From Lingula anatina (taxonomy: Eukaryota > Brachiopoda > Lingulata > Lingulida > Lingulidae), in the NCBI RefSeq assembly GCF_001039355.2, contig NW_019775468.1, forward strand, positions 35,620 through 99,619: a stretch of 64,000 nucleotides of DNA. The letters are read 5' to 3'. Below are positions 1 through 12,900 of the stretch, in pieces (position 1 is the stretch's first letter; every line of letters begins with the position of its first letter). The notes beneath the pieces are model-generated. The model was given only the letters and a program-made list of their open reading frames with translations, was not told the origin of the DNA and did no database searches. A program made the position numbers and the translations under genes.

Positions 1-629
1 CACCCTGAGCTTCAGAGATAACTTGACACTAACCTCTTCACAATAGCCTATCTTCATCGTGTCAAGTTACCTCTGACCACATTCGATTGCCCCCGCCGCC
101 CGCCAATCAAATTTAAAGCCCGCACTCAATGACTCATTGAACGATCTAGCCAATGAACGCGAACGAGTCAAAGCGCGCTTTGTTCAAATCCAGACCAATC
201 AGAGATAAGGCTCAATATCAGGGACTTGCCGTAACCTGTGGGCAGCACGCAAAATACATCATCCCTCAGTAGATAATGATGCAGGGCCTCAAACTGCTCT
301 GGTTTCAATTCCGATATACTCATATTTTGCAAAGAATCAAGAGATAACTTAACACATTATTTTACGTAGTCACTCGTAGAAGACGCCATGCTTTCTTTGT
401 GTACGGTCATGCACTCGGCACTACTCGGATGTCTCCGCACTCGACAATAACTTTGTTGTTAGTATGGAGCTTGCGGAAGTCAGCCAAACTTTGGTGAAAA
501 ATTTTGAAACTTGAATTCGATTGGCTTATATAAACTAGGTCAAACTATTTTCGTCAGAGGTAACTTGACACGATGAAGATAGGCTATTGTGAAGAGGTTA
601 GTGTCAAGTTATCTCTGAAGCTCAGGGTG
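1..629. mobile_element. MITE with ~78-bp terminal inverted repeats, copy 1
   Basis: The first ~78 bases, starting CACCCTGAGCTTCAGAGATA, return as an inverted copy ending at 629 in GCTCAGGGTG. No transposase reading frame lies between them, so this is a non-autonomous DNA element. A second copy at 21968-22635 is nearly identical apart from an internal insertion of about 40 bases. The left target-site duplication would lie outside the window. The second copy shows an 8-bp duplication, which suits the hAT, P or MULE classes; the superfamily is not settled. Confidence 0.85.
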
Positions 630-2252
630 ATGGAGTGATAATCGAGAGATATCTTTCTCATTTTGTATATCTATACTGTAACTTTTATTTCTTCTAGATG
701 AAAATAAAACCAATCTACGAATTTGAATAATTACTCATTGGCCGATTTGATGTTTCTTTATTGTTTTGCATATGTAGTGGAAATATTTTATTATAGCAAA
801 CTACAAATGCATTTAAAGCGCCAAACGTTTCCTCTTAAGGTACTTAAAACAATTCTTTTCGAAATTAAAAGTGGAGTAGGCTTAGTTGTCTGATACGCTT
901 CCTCGAGCAACAATGGGTTAATTATAACGACCTCGTTCTGTTTTTTAAAAGCTGATATCAATGATTGCACTTTAATAATAACCCCACGCAGAGTTGGACA
1001 GACCCAGCTAACACGATGTGTGAATCTGAATGCGCCTTAAGAATAGACCCGATAACCCGGTGCTTCACCTCCTCATGTTTATGATATCGCCTTTGGAGAA
1101 GTGACGTCATGTCGGCACGTTTGGGTCATCTAGCGGTTGGTCAATTCATTTATTCGTCTTTTATAGGGTCTTGGACAATCTCAAATGAAAACACTGGGTC
1201 TAGAAGTACTTACACACGTGCTATTCTTAACAGGTCGTAAAATATTTATTGTGTATGTTAATATATTCAATAATGAACGTGGACAGGTTAATTCCTAGTG
1301 CACATGCATGGACTGTATCGCGGCCAATGACTGTCTGCGGCAGATAACCGCACCGATGATAAAGCAGGGTTCAGGGACTTGCTTTTTAGGCAAAGCAAAA
1401 TAATTATGGTTTATTTTAAACATTTTTCTCACTTTGAAAAAATTTGACACAATTTTTGGGGGCACAAATATTTGCAAAATTAATATTATTCCGCAAGTAA
1501 ATCTGGTACTGTTATCTTATACATGTAATTACATCAACACATAAGCATGCAATATAAAACATAATTACTCATTTAGTAATAATGAAAAAACCAATAGTTT
1601 TTATAAATTAACTTAGGCCCTCGTCACTTGATAAGCACTAAATGGGATATTGTCAAGGTCACGGGAGCACAAATTAGCACGCACAGGAGTTCACTAAGGT
1701 GCACGGGGATGATACGGCGCGTACATTTGTCCTTAGATTTAGAATTCACACCAATGATTATTTAGGTAAGGGGCACAATATGAAGGCACGGTGGCGGATT
1801 TTTTAAGGGGGTGTCAGAGGGGTCCTAACTCCTCACTTCGATTTCTGAAAAAAAAACACACCAATCGTCCCCTCTTGGTGTCAGAATTTTGACTAGCTGA
1901 ATCATATAGTTCTAATTCGTACCAGATGGCACCGTTCGCCCTCTAAAATACAAAAAAAATTCGAGATGGGGTACTTTTATATATTATGTATCAAATTACG
2001 TTCACAGAAATGACCTTTAAAGTTATTTGCAATCTTAACAGGCTTTAAAACTAAATACTTTTTAACTTGAATTTTTATTTGGAATAAAAAATCTCTTTGT
2101 ACAATTTGATAACACTGCTTTATTCCCATTACGCTGCAGATTTAGATGATATACGAAGATAATCAGTATTCACCACTGTCACGGATCATTCATCTGTCCT
2201 TAGAACTGACCATATATGACAAAATCTAAAAATGGTCTCAACATGATCAAAT
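630..2252. other. Intergenic spacer left of the methyltransferase cluster
   Basis: I see no exon here. The stretch contains an orphan copy of the methyltransferase upstream element (1330-1409), a weak relic of a CAGTGGCGGAT-type element near 1788-1880, and the 3' untranslated region of the first methyltransferase gene, with a minus-strand AATAAA at 2119-2124. Confidence 0.6.
1330..1409 (-). promoter_or_regulatory. Orphan copy of the METTL27-like upstream element
   Basis: This stretch, with GATAAAGCAGGGTTCAGGGA followed by GGCAAAGCAAAATAATTATG, resembles sequences just upstream of three METTL27-like genes in this window (7869-7946, 13672-13718 and, inverted, 13991-14051). Its orientation implies a minus-strand gene to the left, but no exon 1 is visible between here and the MITE at 1-629. 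The partner gene may lie outside the window or be lost. The regulatory role is inferred only from conservation. Confidence 0.45.
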
Positions 2253-4303
2253 TTACTTCACTTGAAAAGTGTACTGCATCCCGTCCAGAGAGTTAAACGA
2301 CTTCTCCACCAGGCGTCTGGTCACCGTGACCCAGCGTCCGGTCAAAAGGAAGCCGTCAATTATTTCGTCCCAACTCTTGCCTTGGTAGTCACAGTCATGG
2401 GCATACTTGAAAAGGGTGTCAACGACGACGTAGCCGCCTAAAAAGAAGAAAGAACAAACATTAATGAAATGATATGCGATCGTAGATTATTCGGTTTCTC
2501 CCGACAGTCACTATGACCTTACGCTCAATTTTTGAGAATGAAACCACAACCTAATGAAAGATGGGTGGATAGATCAAAACCAGGAAGGGAAAGTTCAATT
2601 TCGAAAATTTTTGTTAGCGTTGTGCATCGACAGAAATCTTGATCAAATGTTTGTTAATTGATCAAAATTTCATGTGCAAACACCAGGTTAAATGACCTAC
2701 ACTTTAAAGATTGTCATTCCTGACTTTCTCTACGAATTTTTACAAATGCCACATTGGCTAACCTGGTTTAACGATGCGAATGAGTTCCCCCAAGCAACTT
2801 CCGTTCACGTGTCCAGAACCAACAGCCCCGCACATGACAACTGCGTCGTATGTATCTGGAAGTTAAGAGAAAGAGAGTAAAAGTGTATTAACAGCCCTGC
2901 TAACAGATTGGAGTAGCCGGTGTCACTATTCCGACCACGTTGACAAGTAAAATAATGACGCAAAACCAAGAGTTTAGTGGGTGGCACTAAGTAGAGAAAC
3001 ACTCGCAATACAAGGCAAATTTGATCACAGAAGACCAATACACTGCACATGTTCCACCCAAAACTATCTCAGAGAGCAACCGAATAAAAAACATGGATAA
3101 GTAATGAAACAGCTATTACTACGTACTGTCCGGGATATCCAACCGATTTGGTCCAAGTAAGGCACACATCATTTTCTTATAGATGCCCTTCTGTTTTGCC
3201 TGCTCAAGCATTTCACTTGACCCATCCAGGGCGTGGAGGTTGTGGAAACCACGCTTTGTAAGCTGAGACATATCAAATGTTGTTTATTTTAGCTTGTACA
3301 TATCAAAGGTAGTTTATTTTAGCTTTTAAAATACTTAGCAGCCTGTTATAACAGAAAGTTTATCGCTACAAAATGCCAATTTTCTTGTTCAAACTTTCGT
3401 AATGTTACGTACAATAGGTGAGATCACTTGTTGAGATACCTCATTTTTTATTAGTGTCCATTATAATTCACAATTATGTACTAATTAATTCAAAAAGTAA
3501 ACCACTCACTTCTACTCCTGCCAAACCAGTTCCGCAGCCGGCATCTAAAATAAGCGCGTCTTTTTTGTCTTTCAATGCTTTCTCTACCTTATTAGCATTG
3601 TTAGCTGGTGCATAATGGTTGAGGTCCTCGAGATCCTGCATTAAAAGGTTCAAATAAATATTTAACATTCGGAATTAACAGCAGCATATGCATAAACGTT
3701 TTGGCGTTTTTTTTTTTTTTTTTTTTTTTTTTTATATATATGGCATCTTTATTGATCATCTAATAAGGATGTAAGCTTTTGGATTATAAGCATTCGTTTG
3801 GATTATAAACAGAGTGTACTGGATAAACAAACAAGCGTCTTGGTGACGTTTCAAAGGTACCAAGATAGTCTAGACATCGAAAGAAATTAAAAGGGATTTC
3901 TTGTGACAAAACGCCTTTAGTAAATATTGTACTTTTGTTCCAGTATTATCATATTATTGTTTCAGTGCAGTCGACCAGAAATTATCAAACATCCCAGATT
4001 TATCGGTTTGTGATGACCTTACCTCTCACCTGACGACACTGACGAAAGAGAGGCAAGAAAATTTACATTTGGGGTAATGTCTTTGCCTTAGTGAAAGTAC
4101 CGATACTGGGGCAATGTTTGTTCCTTCAATAAGCCTTGGGCCGTTTTATTCATGCATAATTTCTAACAAAAAATTAAAAATGTTCTCACCTTGTCGTAAT
4201 CTTTGGCCCATCTTGCATGCAAGTTCTCCACTTCTTCATTTGTGATGCCTGGTTTGTCTAGCTCATCCAAAATTGGGAGTTTTTTCTCCTCTATTTTAGC
4301 CAT
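2253..4303 (-). CDS. METTL27-like SAM-dependent methyltransferase, gene 1
   Basis: Five exons on the minus strand: 4303-4190, 3635-3510, 3262-3127, 2855-2763 and 2437-2253, total 654 nt, 217 residues. All junctions are GT-AG and the phases agree. The start MAKIEEKKLP is the only ATG with a matching homologous start in gene 2. The class I methyltransferase fold is shown by motif I LDAGCGTG (residues 68-75, SAM binding), an acidic residue in LHALDGS (about 93) and motif IV TYDAVVMCGAVG (about 127-138). The C terminus is GRWVTVTRRL...MQYTFQVK. Length and motifs match the METTL27 (Williams-Beuren region 27, WBSCR27) family, soluble enzymes whose substrate is not established. An AATAAA lies 129 nt past the stop. 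It belongs to a tandem cluster of four and is a close paralogue of the gene at 5589-7366. Confidence 0.87.
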
Positions 4304-5588
4304 TTTTGAAACAACTTAAAGTGATAGTCACAAAGTAATCGGCTGCTGGGGATCACCTGCTGCCAACGCACGTACAGTACGCGTCTTTGCAATATAAATA
4401 TACATAGTGCTATGAGTTATCTAGGTGTCAGGCCAAACAAAATTTAATCTAGTTTTCATAACATTTGCTGTCTTGCACATGATGGGCGAGTAAACTATGG
4501 TTATTGGCGTCTACAAGCAGATGTTGTTATTTCAGGTTCATAACCGTTCTATTTCGATGTATTTTCGTTGCCATGAAACTTTAAAGGGTTTTCATTTATA
4601 ACGAGACCCGATAAAGCAACAATTTTAGGGGCTCTCTCATGCCTCGCCAGGTGCTTGATAAGAACTATGGGGTTACTGTTCAGAATGTAGTAAGAGATAA
4701 TCATATGTTGCCTTAGACGACCGATAAGAACCAAAAGGAGAAGACAATATACCACACGTTCGCAAAGAAATTAGTGCAAATGACTACATATTACTCATTG
4801 TTTCTTTTTTTTTCACACATCTATGAAATAAAATTTAATTTTAAAATCTGATGACCGATTGGGTGTTTTCTGTGGCTGATTCTCCCGATATATGATCAGA
4901 ACTGAAGAAGCATAAGGGTAGTGATTTGTTGATGACACAATACATAACACTAGGCCTTTCAGACTGGATAAATTGTTTTCGTTTCACTGGCACACCATAC
5001 CTTACATACTGTTCGTTAGTGTGCATATGTACATGTAGGTATTACACATGAAACTAACGGCGCATCAACGACAGATAATTCTCGGACTAACCAGATAGCA
5101 CAATTTTTCACGAAAGTGTGGAAAAGTTTGAGTCGAATCCTACCAGCACATACTGGGTATCTATAAAAGAAAGTTATTTGGCGTATATCACAATTCGATA
5201 GTCCTTGATTATAGACACCCTTTTTAAAATACTAAAACAAATATTAAAGTCTCTGCTTTAATAGACCTTGATTAAGCATTATGTTGTGAAGTTGGCTATT
5301 TCACTGATCTATAGATATCAAAATACGTTCATGTATTGGCCTCTTATATAAGTTACTTTAGTAGTTGCTTTAATCTTTTTGGGTTATATATGTATATATG
5401 AGGTTTTATTAGAAATAAAAATCTCTAAGTACAATTCCATAGCATTGTTTTATTTCAAAGTCGCTGTAGTTCCAGATGATAAAATTGAGAATTGTGCATT
5501 TAAATCAGTCCCAGAGCGACTCGTTTAATTGTCCTAAGGAATTAACATAATATTATACGAAACACGAACGGTCTCAACAAGACCGGAT
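4304..5588. other. Spacer between methyltransferase genes 1 and 2
   Basis: AT-rich sequence with no supported exon. The right part is the 3' untranslated region of gene 2, including a minus-strand AATAAA at 5449-5454. The stretch around 5400-5460 aligns with 2075-2130 downstream of gene 1, so the duplication that made these genes included the 3' flank. Confidence 0.6.
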
Positions 5589-7366
5589 TTACTTCACTTG
5601 AAATGTGTACTGCATCCCGTCCTGGGCGTTAAACGACTGCTCCGCCAGGCGTCTGGTCACCGTGACCCAGCGTCCGGCCATGAGAAAGTCGTCAATTATT
5701 TCATCCCAACTCTTGCCTTGATAGCCAGATTCGCGTGCGTACCTGAAGATAGTGTCAACGACGACATAGCCGCCTAGAATGAAAAGAAAGGCAACTTCAG
5801 CAAATCTTAATTTAATAAAATTTAACAATTATATACAATATCATTATTAGGTCATTTGGGTTCTTCGCTATAATCTAACTACAGCCAATCTTTGAAAATG
5901 AAATCATTATCTTAGAAGAGTTGGGAACATGGAACAAAACTAGCAGTGACATCTGAAAAAAAAAAAAGATTTTGGGACACTGTACATCGAAAGAAACGAC
6001 CACGGTTCCACTCGTTTAAAATGTTGGTTAATTGATTCAATTTTCATTCGGCACAATTGAAGTTCAGAAGGTCTTTTTATAACCATTATTCCAGACTAAC
6101 TTAACAAACAGTTGCCAGTGGCACAACACTAACCTGGCTTAACGATGCGAATGAATTCCCCCAAGCAGCTTGCATACACGTGTCCAGAACCAACAGCTCC
6201 GGACATGACAACTGCATCGTAGGTGTCTGGAAGTTACAAGAAAGAATATTACTTCACTATTCTCTTGACCAATAGAAGAAGCCAATGCCATAATACCGCC
6301 CATGCTACCAACTTGAATATTGAAGCAAAACCTAGTATTTGGGTGGCACTAAAGTCGGAAAACACTCGCAAGGCAAACTTGACCACATAGAACCAGTAAC
6401 TATATATTGCATATGTTCAACCCAAGAACCATCTCAGAGAGCAACCGAATAAGTGACATGGATTATAAAAAGAACAGCTATTGCTACGTACTGTCCGGGA
6501 TATCCAACCGATTTGGTCCAAGTAAGGCACATATCGTTTTCTTATAGATGCCCTTCTGTTTTGCCTGCTCAAGCATTTCGCTTGATCCGTCCAGGCCGTG
6601 GAGGTTATGGAAACCACGTTTTGTAAGCTGAAACATACGAAATTTAGTTTATTTTAAAAACTTTAGCAGCCTGTAGCAGAAAGCTTATCGCTAGAAAATT
6701 TCAATATTTTTATGTTCAGACTTTTGCAATATAACGTACAATTTGTGAAATCATCCGCAAAGTTACCTTATTTTACGCCACACAATATTATACTAATTAA
6801 TTCAAAAAGTAAACCACTCACTTCTATTCCGCACAAACCAGTTCCGCAGGCAGCATCTAAAATAAGCGCGTCTTTTTTGTTTTTCAGTGCTTTTTCTACC
6901 TCATTAGCATTGTTAGCTGGTGCAAAGTAATTGAGCTCCGCGAGATCCTGCATTGAAAGATTTATAAAGATATTTAATATTCGGAATTAACAACGGCATG
7001 TTTTAATTAACATATGTATATGAGATCTTCATAAATTAACTAGATATTCTACATGAATCGCTTAAGCTTTGCATTATACGCATTCGCGTCTGTTTTACTG
7101 AATAAACAAACATACTTTTTGGATTCGTTTCCAAGAAATTGGAGACATCGGATGCGAATAAACGTTAAATAATTGCTCTTGCAATATGATATTGGCCGTA
7201 CATTGTTAATTACCACGGGCGTAAAATTCTGAAGATCACAGGAGTAACTCACCTTGTCGTAATCTTTGGCCCATCTTGCATACACGTCCTCCACCTCTAC
7301 ATTTGTGATGCCTGGTTTGTCTAGCTCGTTCAAAATTGGAAGCTTTTTCTCTACAATTTTAGCCAT
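5589..7366 (-). CDS. METTL27-like SAM-dependent methyltransferase, gene 2
   Basis: Five exons: 7366-7253, 6947-6822, 6627-6492, 6226-6134 and 5773-5589, each exactly the same length as in gene 1 (114, 126, 136, 93, 185 nt), giving 217 residues. The start is MAKIVEKKLP; a longer frame upstream begins only with TTG. Motif I is LDAACGTGLCG, followed by GFHNLHGLD and TYDAVVMSGAVGSGHV, then a C terminus ending MQYTFQVK. These are the SAM-binding signatures of the METTL27 family. The protein is predicted to be a soluble methyltransferase of unknown substrate. Introns are shorter than in gene 1 but sit at identical positions. Coding and 3' flanking similarity to gene 1 indicates tandem duplication. 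Confidence 0.87.
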
Positions 7367-7868
7367 TTTATAAAGCAACTTTAGTGCTAGTCACTTACAA
7401 ACTGGGCTTTCGGCTGCTGGGAATCATCTGACGCTGACGTGTCCTTTGAAATAATTATATAATGCTATGAGAGACACATATGGGTGTAAGGCCAAGCAAA
7501 AATTATTTTAGATTTTATCAAACTAGCAGTCTTGTATTCGACGGGTGTTTTTCATAATGACAAAAGAAAAAAAAACGTTCAGTGGCGTGTCATATAGCCA
7601 ATATTGGTATTTCGGTTTTCGAGACTTTCTGTTTCAATTTTTTTTCAACTAAAACTATGTGAATATACACTTAACGAGACCAGATAAACCAACAGTTTTT
7701 GGTTTTGCCTGATGCCTTCCCGTAACTCGACCTAGACGGTAACAGTTCACTCAAGGTCACCAATTACCAAATATAGTACCTGATAGCCATATGCCGTCTT
7801 AGATGACCGATAAGAACTGAAAGTACATGATGCCACGTGTCCGCGTGTCCACGTTGACACTGTAGCTT

Positions 7869-7946
7869 TCTGTCTGCTTCAGATAACCGCTCTGATGGTA
7901 AAGTAGGGTTCAAGGACATAGATTCATGGGTAAGGCAGAGCAAAAG
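7869..7946 (-). promoter_or_regulatory. Conserved upstream element of METTL27-like gene 2
   Basis: It lies about 500 bp upstream of the gene 2 ATG and carries GATGGTAAAGTAGGGTTCAA and GGCAGAGCAAAAG. These match in the same relative orientation the elements at 13672-13718 and 13991-14051 and the orphan at 1330-1409. Conservation in a non-coding position suggests a promoter or enhancer part; the function is inferred. Confidence 0.4.
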
Positions 7947-8823
7947 AATATTTTGTTTTATTAATAAACTATTGATTTATGGCAATTTATGCTCAAATTA
8001 AATTCACAAAACTCTTCTGCCATTAAATCCAGCATTTTTTTCTTGTAACAATATCACTTAATATGGTTGCATTATAAAATACAAGAATCCCCGTTTATCA
8101 ATGTTGAGTCTCATAGACCAATTTATATCAAAAAGTTGGCTGATGCCCTTGTGTTTCCATCAAAGCTAGTAACTGGCATATATGCTGCTTTACTCTGTCA
8201 TAGAATGCGGGCATTTTTTTTCGGTTATGGAGACATGCTGATTGTTATCGGCAAGGTTTGTCTATTCTTTTCATCTACAAACATGACATTCAATATGGAC
8301 ATTTTTTCCAAATCATTTTCCTATTTTTCTGACTGATAAATGAAAACATATATACAAACTGTGTTGGAAAAACTTTTAATAATCTCTCAGCGTCACTGTG
8401 ATAACTGTTCTTTAATTGAATTACCCTTCTGAAGCAAACAAAATATATGACTGATTTAATTCATACAATAACCATTTAAAAAAAAAAGCGATTTGGATCT
8501 CCAAATATTCTAAAATATCCCCTTCGGAAGAGTTATATGCCCCACAGGGGCCGCTTGTATCAATGTGTCACGGCAATGGTCATGGTGCGTCTGGCTGCTC
8601 AATCTATTGGCTCTGCAAGTAATGTGCATAACAAGTGCTCTGTGTGACCATTACCGTATTTTGGACAAATAAATTCACTAGCCATGGTGTTTTGGAGGGC
8701 AAATGGTGATGTTTGGCACGGTTTAGAACTATGATTCAGCTTGTCAATTTTTTTTTTAATTTCAAGAGGGGAATATTAGAATGATTTATTTTCAGAAACC
8801 AAAAGGGGGGGTGGAGCGTCACT

Positions 8824-8824
<1 letters not shown>

Positions 8825-8881
<57 letters not shown>
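8825..8881. repeat. TAA trinucleotide microsatellite
   Basis: An uninterrupted run of about 18 TAA units directly follows a relic transposon end. Confidence 0.95.
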
Positions 8882-8883
<2 letters not shown>

Positions 8884-9290
8884 CACTTCTTAAAACTGAG
8901 CTACACACGCATCTCAGCCCTGTTTACATGTGTATAGAAAAACTAAAATTACACAAATGAATTAAAAACTATTGTAAAAGAAATTTAAATTAATACAAAA
9001 AAAAACGAAATATTGTTCAAATAAACAAGTTTTGAATTTTTTTCTTTTTAAAACAATACAAAGAGTCATTTAAAGTTTTTATATCAAGTATGTCTTCATG
9101 TGTCTGTCAACAATATCGAGTATGAAAAATTCACTGCGTTTATATGAATTTTTATGCAGGCTTGTTATTAAAAACAGGCAGAACGCTAGGACAAATTATA
9201 TAAATATGCTAGACGTCTTTATTATGCTAATGACCCTCATGTGATGGTTATGTTTCCCGACATCAATGTCATTTATTGTATGCACCTGTA

Positions 9291-9559
9291 ACCTGATCGG
9301 ACCACACTACCAGTTTTCAAGGTGTGCATCAGTACGCACTTTGCAGTATCAGATGCGACACCGCTCTTGCCTAGTACGCAATTTGATAGTGATGATACTC
9401 AGCGGGGTTGGAAAGTAGTGCATCTGATCTCAAAACTTGTTCCGGGATATGATACTGTGAAATGCGTACTGGGGCACGCCTTGAAAATGGGTAGTGTGGT
9501 CTGATCTACCGGTGAATTCGGAATCATTCGGTGCCGAGTCTGGTAGTTGAGTAGGCCTG
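9291..9559. mobile_element. Diverged copy of fold-back MITE
   Basis: The right arm, from ACCGGTGAATTC to GAGTAGGCCTG, and the inner segment with GACACCGCTCTTGCCTA match the element at 12707-13020. The left tip is degraded, so no target-site duplication can be read. Confidence 0.7.
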
Positions 9560-9974
9560 ATACTGAAATGGGCCTTTGGTTTTTGTACTACAGTAACATT
9601 ATTCATTGGTTGTACAATCAGTAAATTTTTTTGAGAATAAAATATTTTCAGAAGTTGAATATAGGACATTGGTTTATGGCATGATTTTGTGTATTTTCTG
9701 TATCTACGCATAGTGTTAGGGATTACATTTTTGCTAGGGTAGTACCTGTACATAAGAATATCCCACCGTTTTTTTTTTAGCAAAAGTGTATTTTCTTGAC
9801 TAGTGATAATAAAATAAGATGCAATATTTTGCCTGACAATAACTGACATTGATTAACTCAGAGTTTAACATCTAACGCAATTAGAGTAAGTTTCATTTCA
9901 GAATAAAACCCAATCCTTCAGTTTGAGCTGTGTCAATCTCACGCAAAACAATCACATTTCGGCAATGACCGCAT

Positions 9975-12900
9975 TTATTTCACTTGAAAAGTGTACTGCA
10001 TTCCATCCAGGTTGTTAAAGACCTTTTCCACCAAGTGTCTGGTCACCGTGACCCAGCGTCCGGCCATGATGTGACTGTCAATTATTTCGTCAAAACTTTT
10101 CCCGCCATAGTCACTATCATGGGTGTACTTAAAAATGCTATCCATAGCCACGTAGCCACCTTTAAAACAAAAACACAATTTGTTAAACTGAACATTTTGC
10201 AATGGGTGATGGGGTTGCAGGTGTTAACACGTGACAAAGAAAATATGTCCAAGCGAACAGTGGACTGACTCGATCGTTTCAATTACTGATAACATAATGA
10301 CACGGCACACTACAATATCGTGAGATGCATGGCCGCTGCAATGGCTACGTTCTGCCTTATATCAGAGAAGTATTCGTAATATATTTATTCAAACAGAAAA
10401 GTAAAAACTCTCTTCGTTTCAGTTCAATTCCAAGATTAGGTTGACTCTTATTTGCCGGAAAATGGTCTTAAGATGTCAAAGTTTGACCTACTTTTGAACG
10501 TTAAAGAAAGCAAACAAAGTATTGCACTATATTTATCGTACCCGGTTTAACAATTCGTATCATTTCTGCCAATCCACCTCCGTGCACGCATCCACATCCT
10601 ATAGCGCCTGACATGATGACCGCGTCATATGTGTCTGGGGGAGATATAAAGTAAACTAAAGACTCACTACAATCATTAGAACACTTCATGTCAATTGAAA
10701 GATAATAGTGGCATCCTTCTTTCAGTAACATAAATGGTGAAACTGGAACTAAACGTCCTGTCACATAGACAGACACGTAATGAAAAAATGAATGAATGAA
10801 TAAATGAATAGATGTTTGATGGAATAAATTAATAAATATAAATATTTCAATTTTAGCTTAAAAGTCTTCTTTTCTTTTCTTTAATCCTGAATCAATTATA
10901 TAGAATGAAAACAATGAACATAATGCCCAAATGTCATTTTAATCTTGCCACAATGATCAGCTACATTGTATAATATTGGTATGTGCTCATTTAACCAGAG
11001 GGCAAAACTTTTGAGAACAATATTTTATGTTTATTTGCAGCTCTATAAGCAAACACAGAAAGTTTTATAACGTTACCATAATGTAATCATAATGTTTTTG
11101 GTTATTTAAACGTTATGGTAACGTTATAATAACGTTCGTTGTTTTCTGGGTTGTCTCACCTTTGATGTGGCGTGCAATACGCCTATATTACATTTACATT
11201 ATTGTCAACAAAGCTGTAAGAGGGGTGATAATTTTATGAGTTTCAACGTACAGTCTGTTAGAAATGATGCCTGTTTACCTTTAAGATTTATTAGTACGTA
11301 CCGTCGGCGATATCCACTCGTTCAGGCCCAATGAAAGCGTGAACCAGTTTCTTATAGACCCCCTTCTGTTTCGCCTGCTCCAGCATTTCCTTGGATGCAT
11401 CCAGGCCGTGGAGGTTGTGGAAACCACGCTTTGAGAGCTGAAACATGGAAGAATTGAAATAATGAAAAGTGTCTGCTCGTCCACTTGTTTAGGGGGGGGG
11501 GGGAGAGAAGGGAACGAGGTCAGGATTTTTCTAAGGAGGTGAAGGGGAAGCAAGGATAAAAGGATTGACGAAAGAAGTCGGACAAATATATGATATTAAA
11601 CAATGACAATCTTACTATAATATATAGGTCACAAGAATGAAACTCTTTATCCTGTCTTTGTACCCCCTAAAGCTAAAGGACATGCATTTGCCTTTGAATC
11701 TGACATTGTTGTTTGTTAAAACACTTGTTAAAAAAACTAAAATGCGCCAGATTAACCAGATTAACCACTAAGAAATTTGGTCTCCATGCTAGGACTCCTT
11801 TGCCCCTACCACACCAGCCTCTACCAGCTGTTCCGATAACGGCCCTGTACCCATTCACCATCTCTCTCGATTAAATCCTGCTTCGGAGGGCAATTGTGTT
11901 AGTTGAGAAAAAAGTAAAAGAAATCACATTCACAGGTCGTTTTTTCCTTTGACGTCTATACACCATAATACTGTGAAAATACTACTTGCCTCTTGTCCCA
12001 CCAATCCAGTTCCACAGCAAGCGTCCAAAATGAGGCCATCTTTCTTCACTCCAAGCAACTTTTCCAGCTCATCAGCGTTATTACTGGGACAATAGTAAGT
12101 GAGGCCTACTACATCCTGGGAAGTAAAAGTTCGTTTCACTAAAAATGGCACATCTCATGACCTATACTGAGCAAAAATGTAAACGCCCTATGTAAATTAT
12201 TAATGTGACATGATATGGGCCATTCATATTATGGGGTCATTCCTATTATTATCACTTTCGCATATCTACAAACCGTGGGGGGCGGGGGGGGGGGGGGAAA
12301 CAGTCTAGTCCTTGTAGACGTGAAAATGGATGACAGAAATGGATGACAGAAATGGATGACCCCTTAAATTATACATTTTAGAAAATGGCCTTGTCCGTTT
12401 ATTTTATATAAAATACTTATCTAAATATCAATAAAATAATTAAATACTTAGATTTAATACTCTCTTTCTTCTGTTTTATCACCACTTCAAGCGCTTCAGC
12501 ATACAAGGGGGTAAAGCGTTCATCACCAAATCTGCAGCTTCTTAAATTGGTGCGAGTTTAACGCCATTACCATTGACACCATCGTAGGTCGATGTGTCAC
12601 TTGGAATGCCCCCTAATTTAGGCTGACGTAACTCCATAAGCTACTTTTCAGATTCTATGTGGAACGTAACTCCGACGGACGGATTTTTTTTACTGTATTT
12701 AAAGAGCAGGCCTACCCAACAACCAGACTCTGCACCGAATGATCCTGAATTCACCGGTAGATCAGACCACACTACCCGTTTTCAAGGTGTGTGTCAGATC
12801 GCATTACACAGTACCATACCCTGAACAAATTTTGAGTGGTGATGCAATTCTTTTCAACCCCGCTGAGAATCGTCACTATCACATCGCGTAGGCAAGAGCG

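Larger units (their letters stand above)
7367..9974. other. Repeat-rich spacer between methyltransferase genes 2 and 3
   Basis: I see no exon. The stretch contains the shared upstream element (7869-7946), a relic of the CAGTGGCGGAT-type element around 8660-8820 (its internal sequence resembles 43100-43200), a TAA microsatellite (about 8825-8881) and a diverged copy of the fold-back element (9291-9559). Confidence 0.55.
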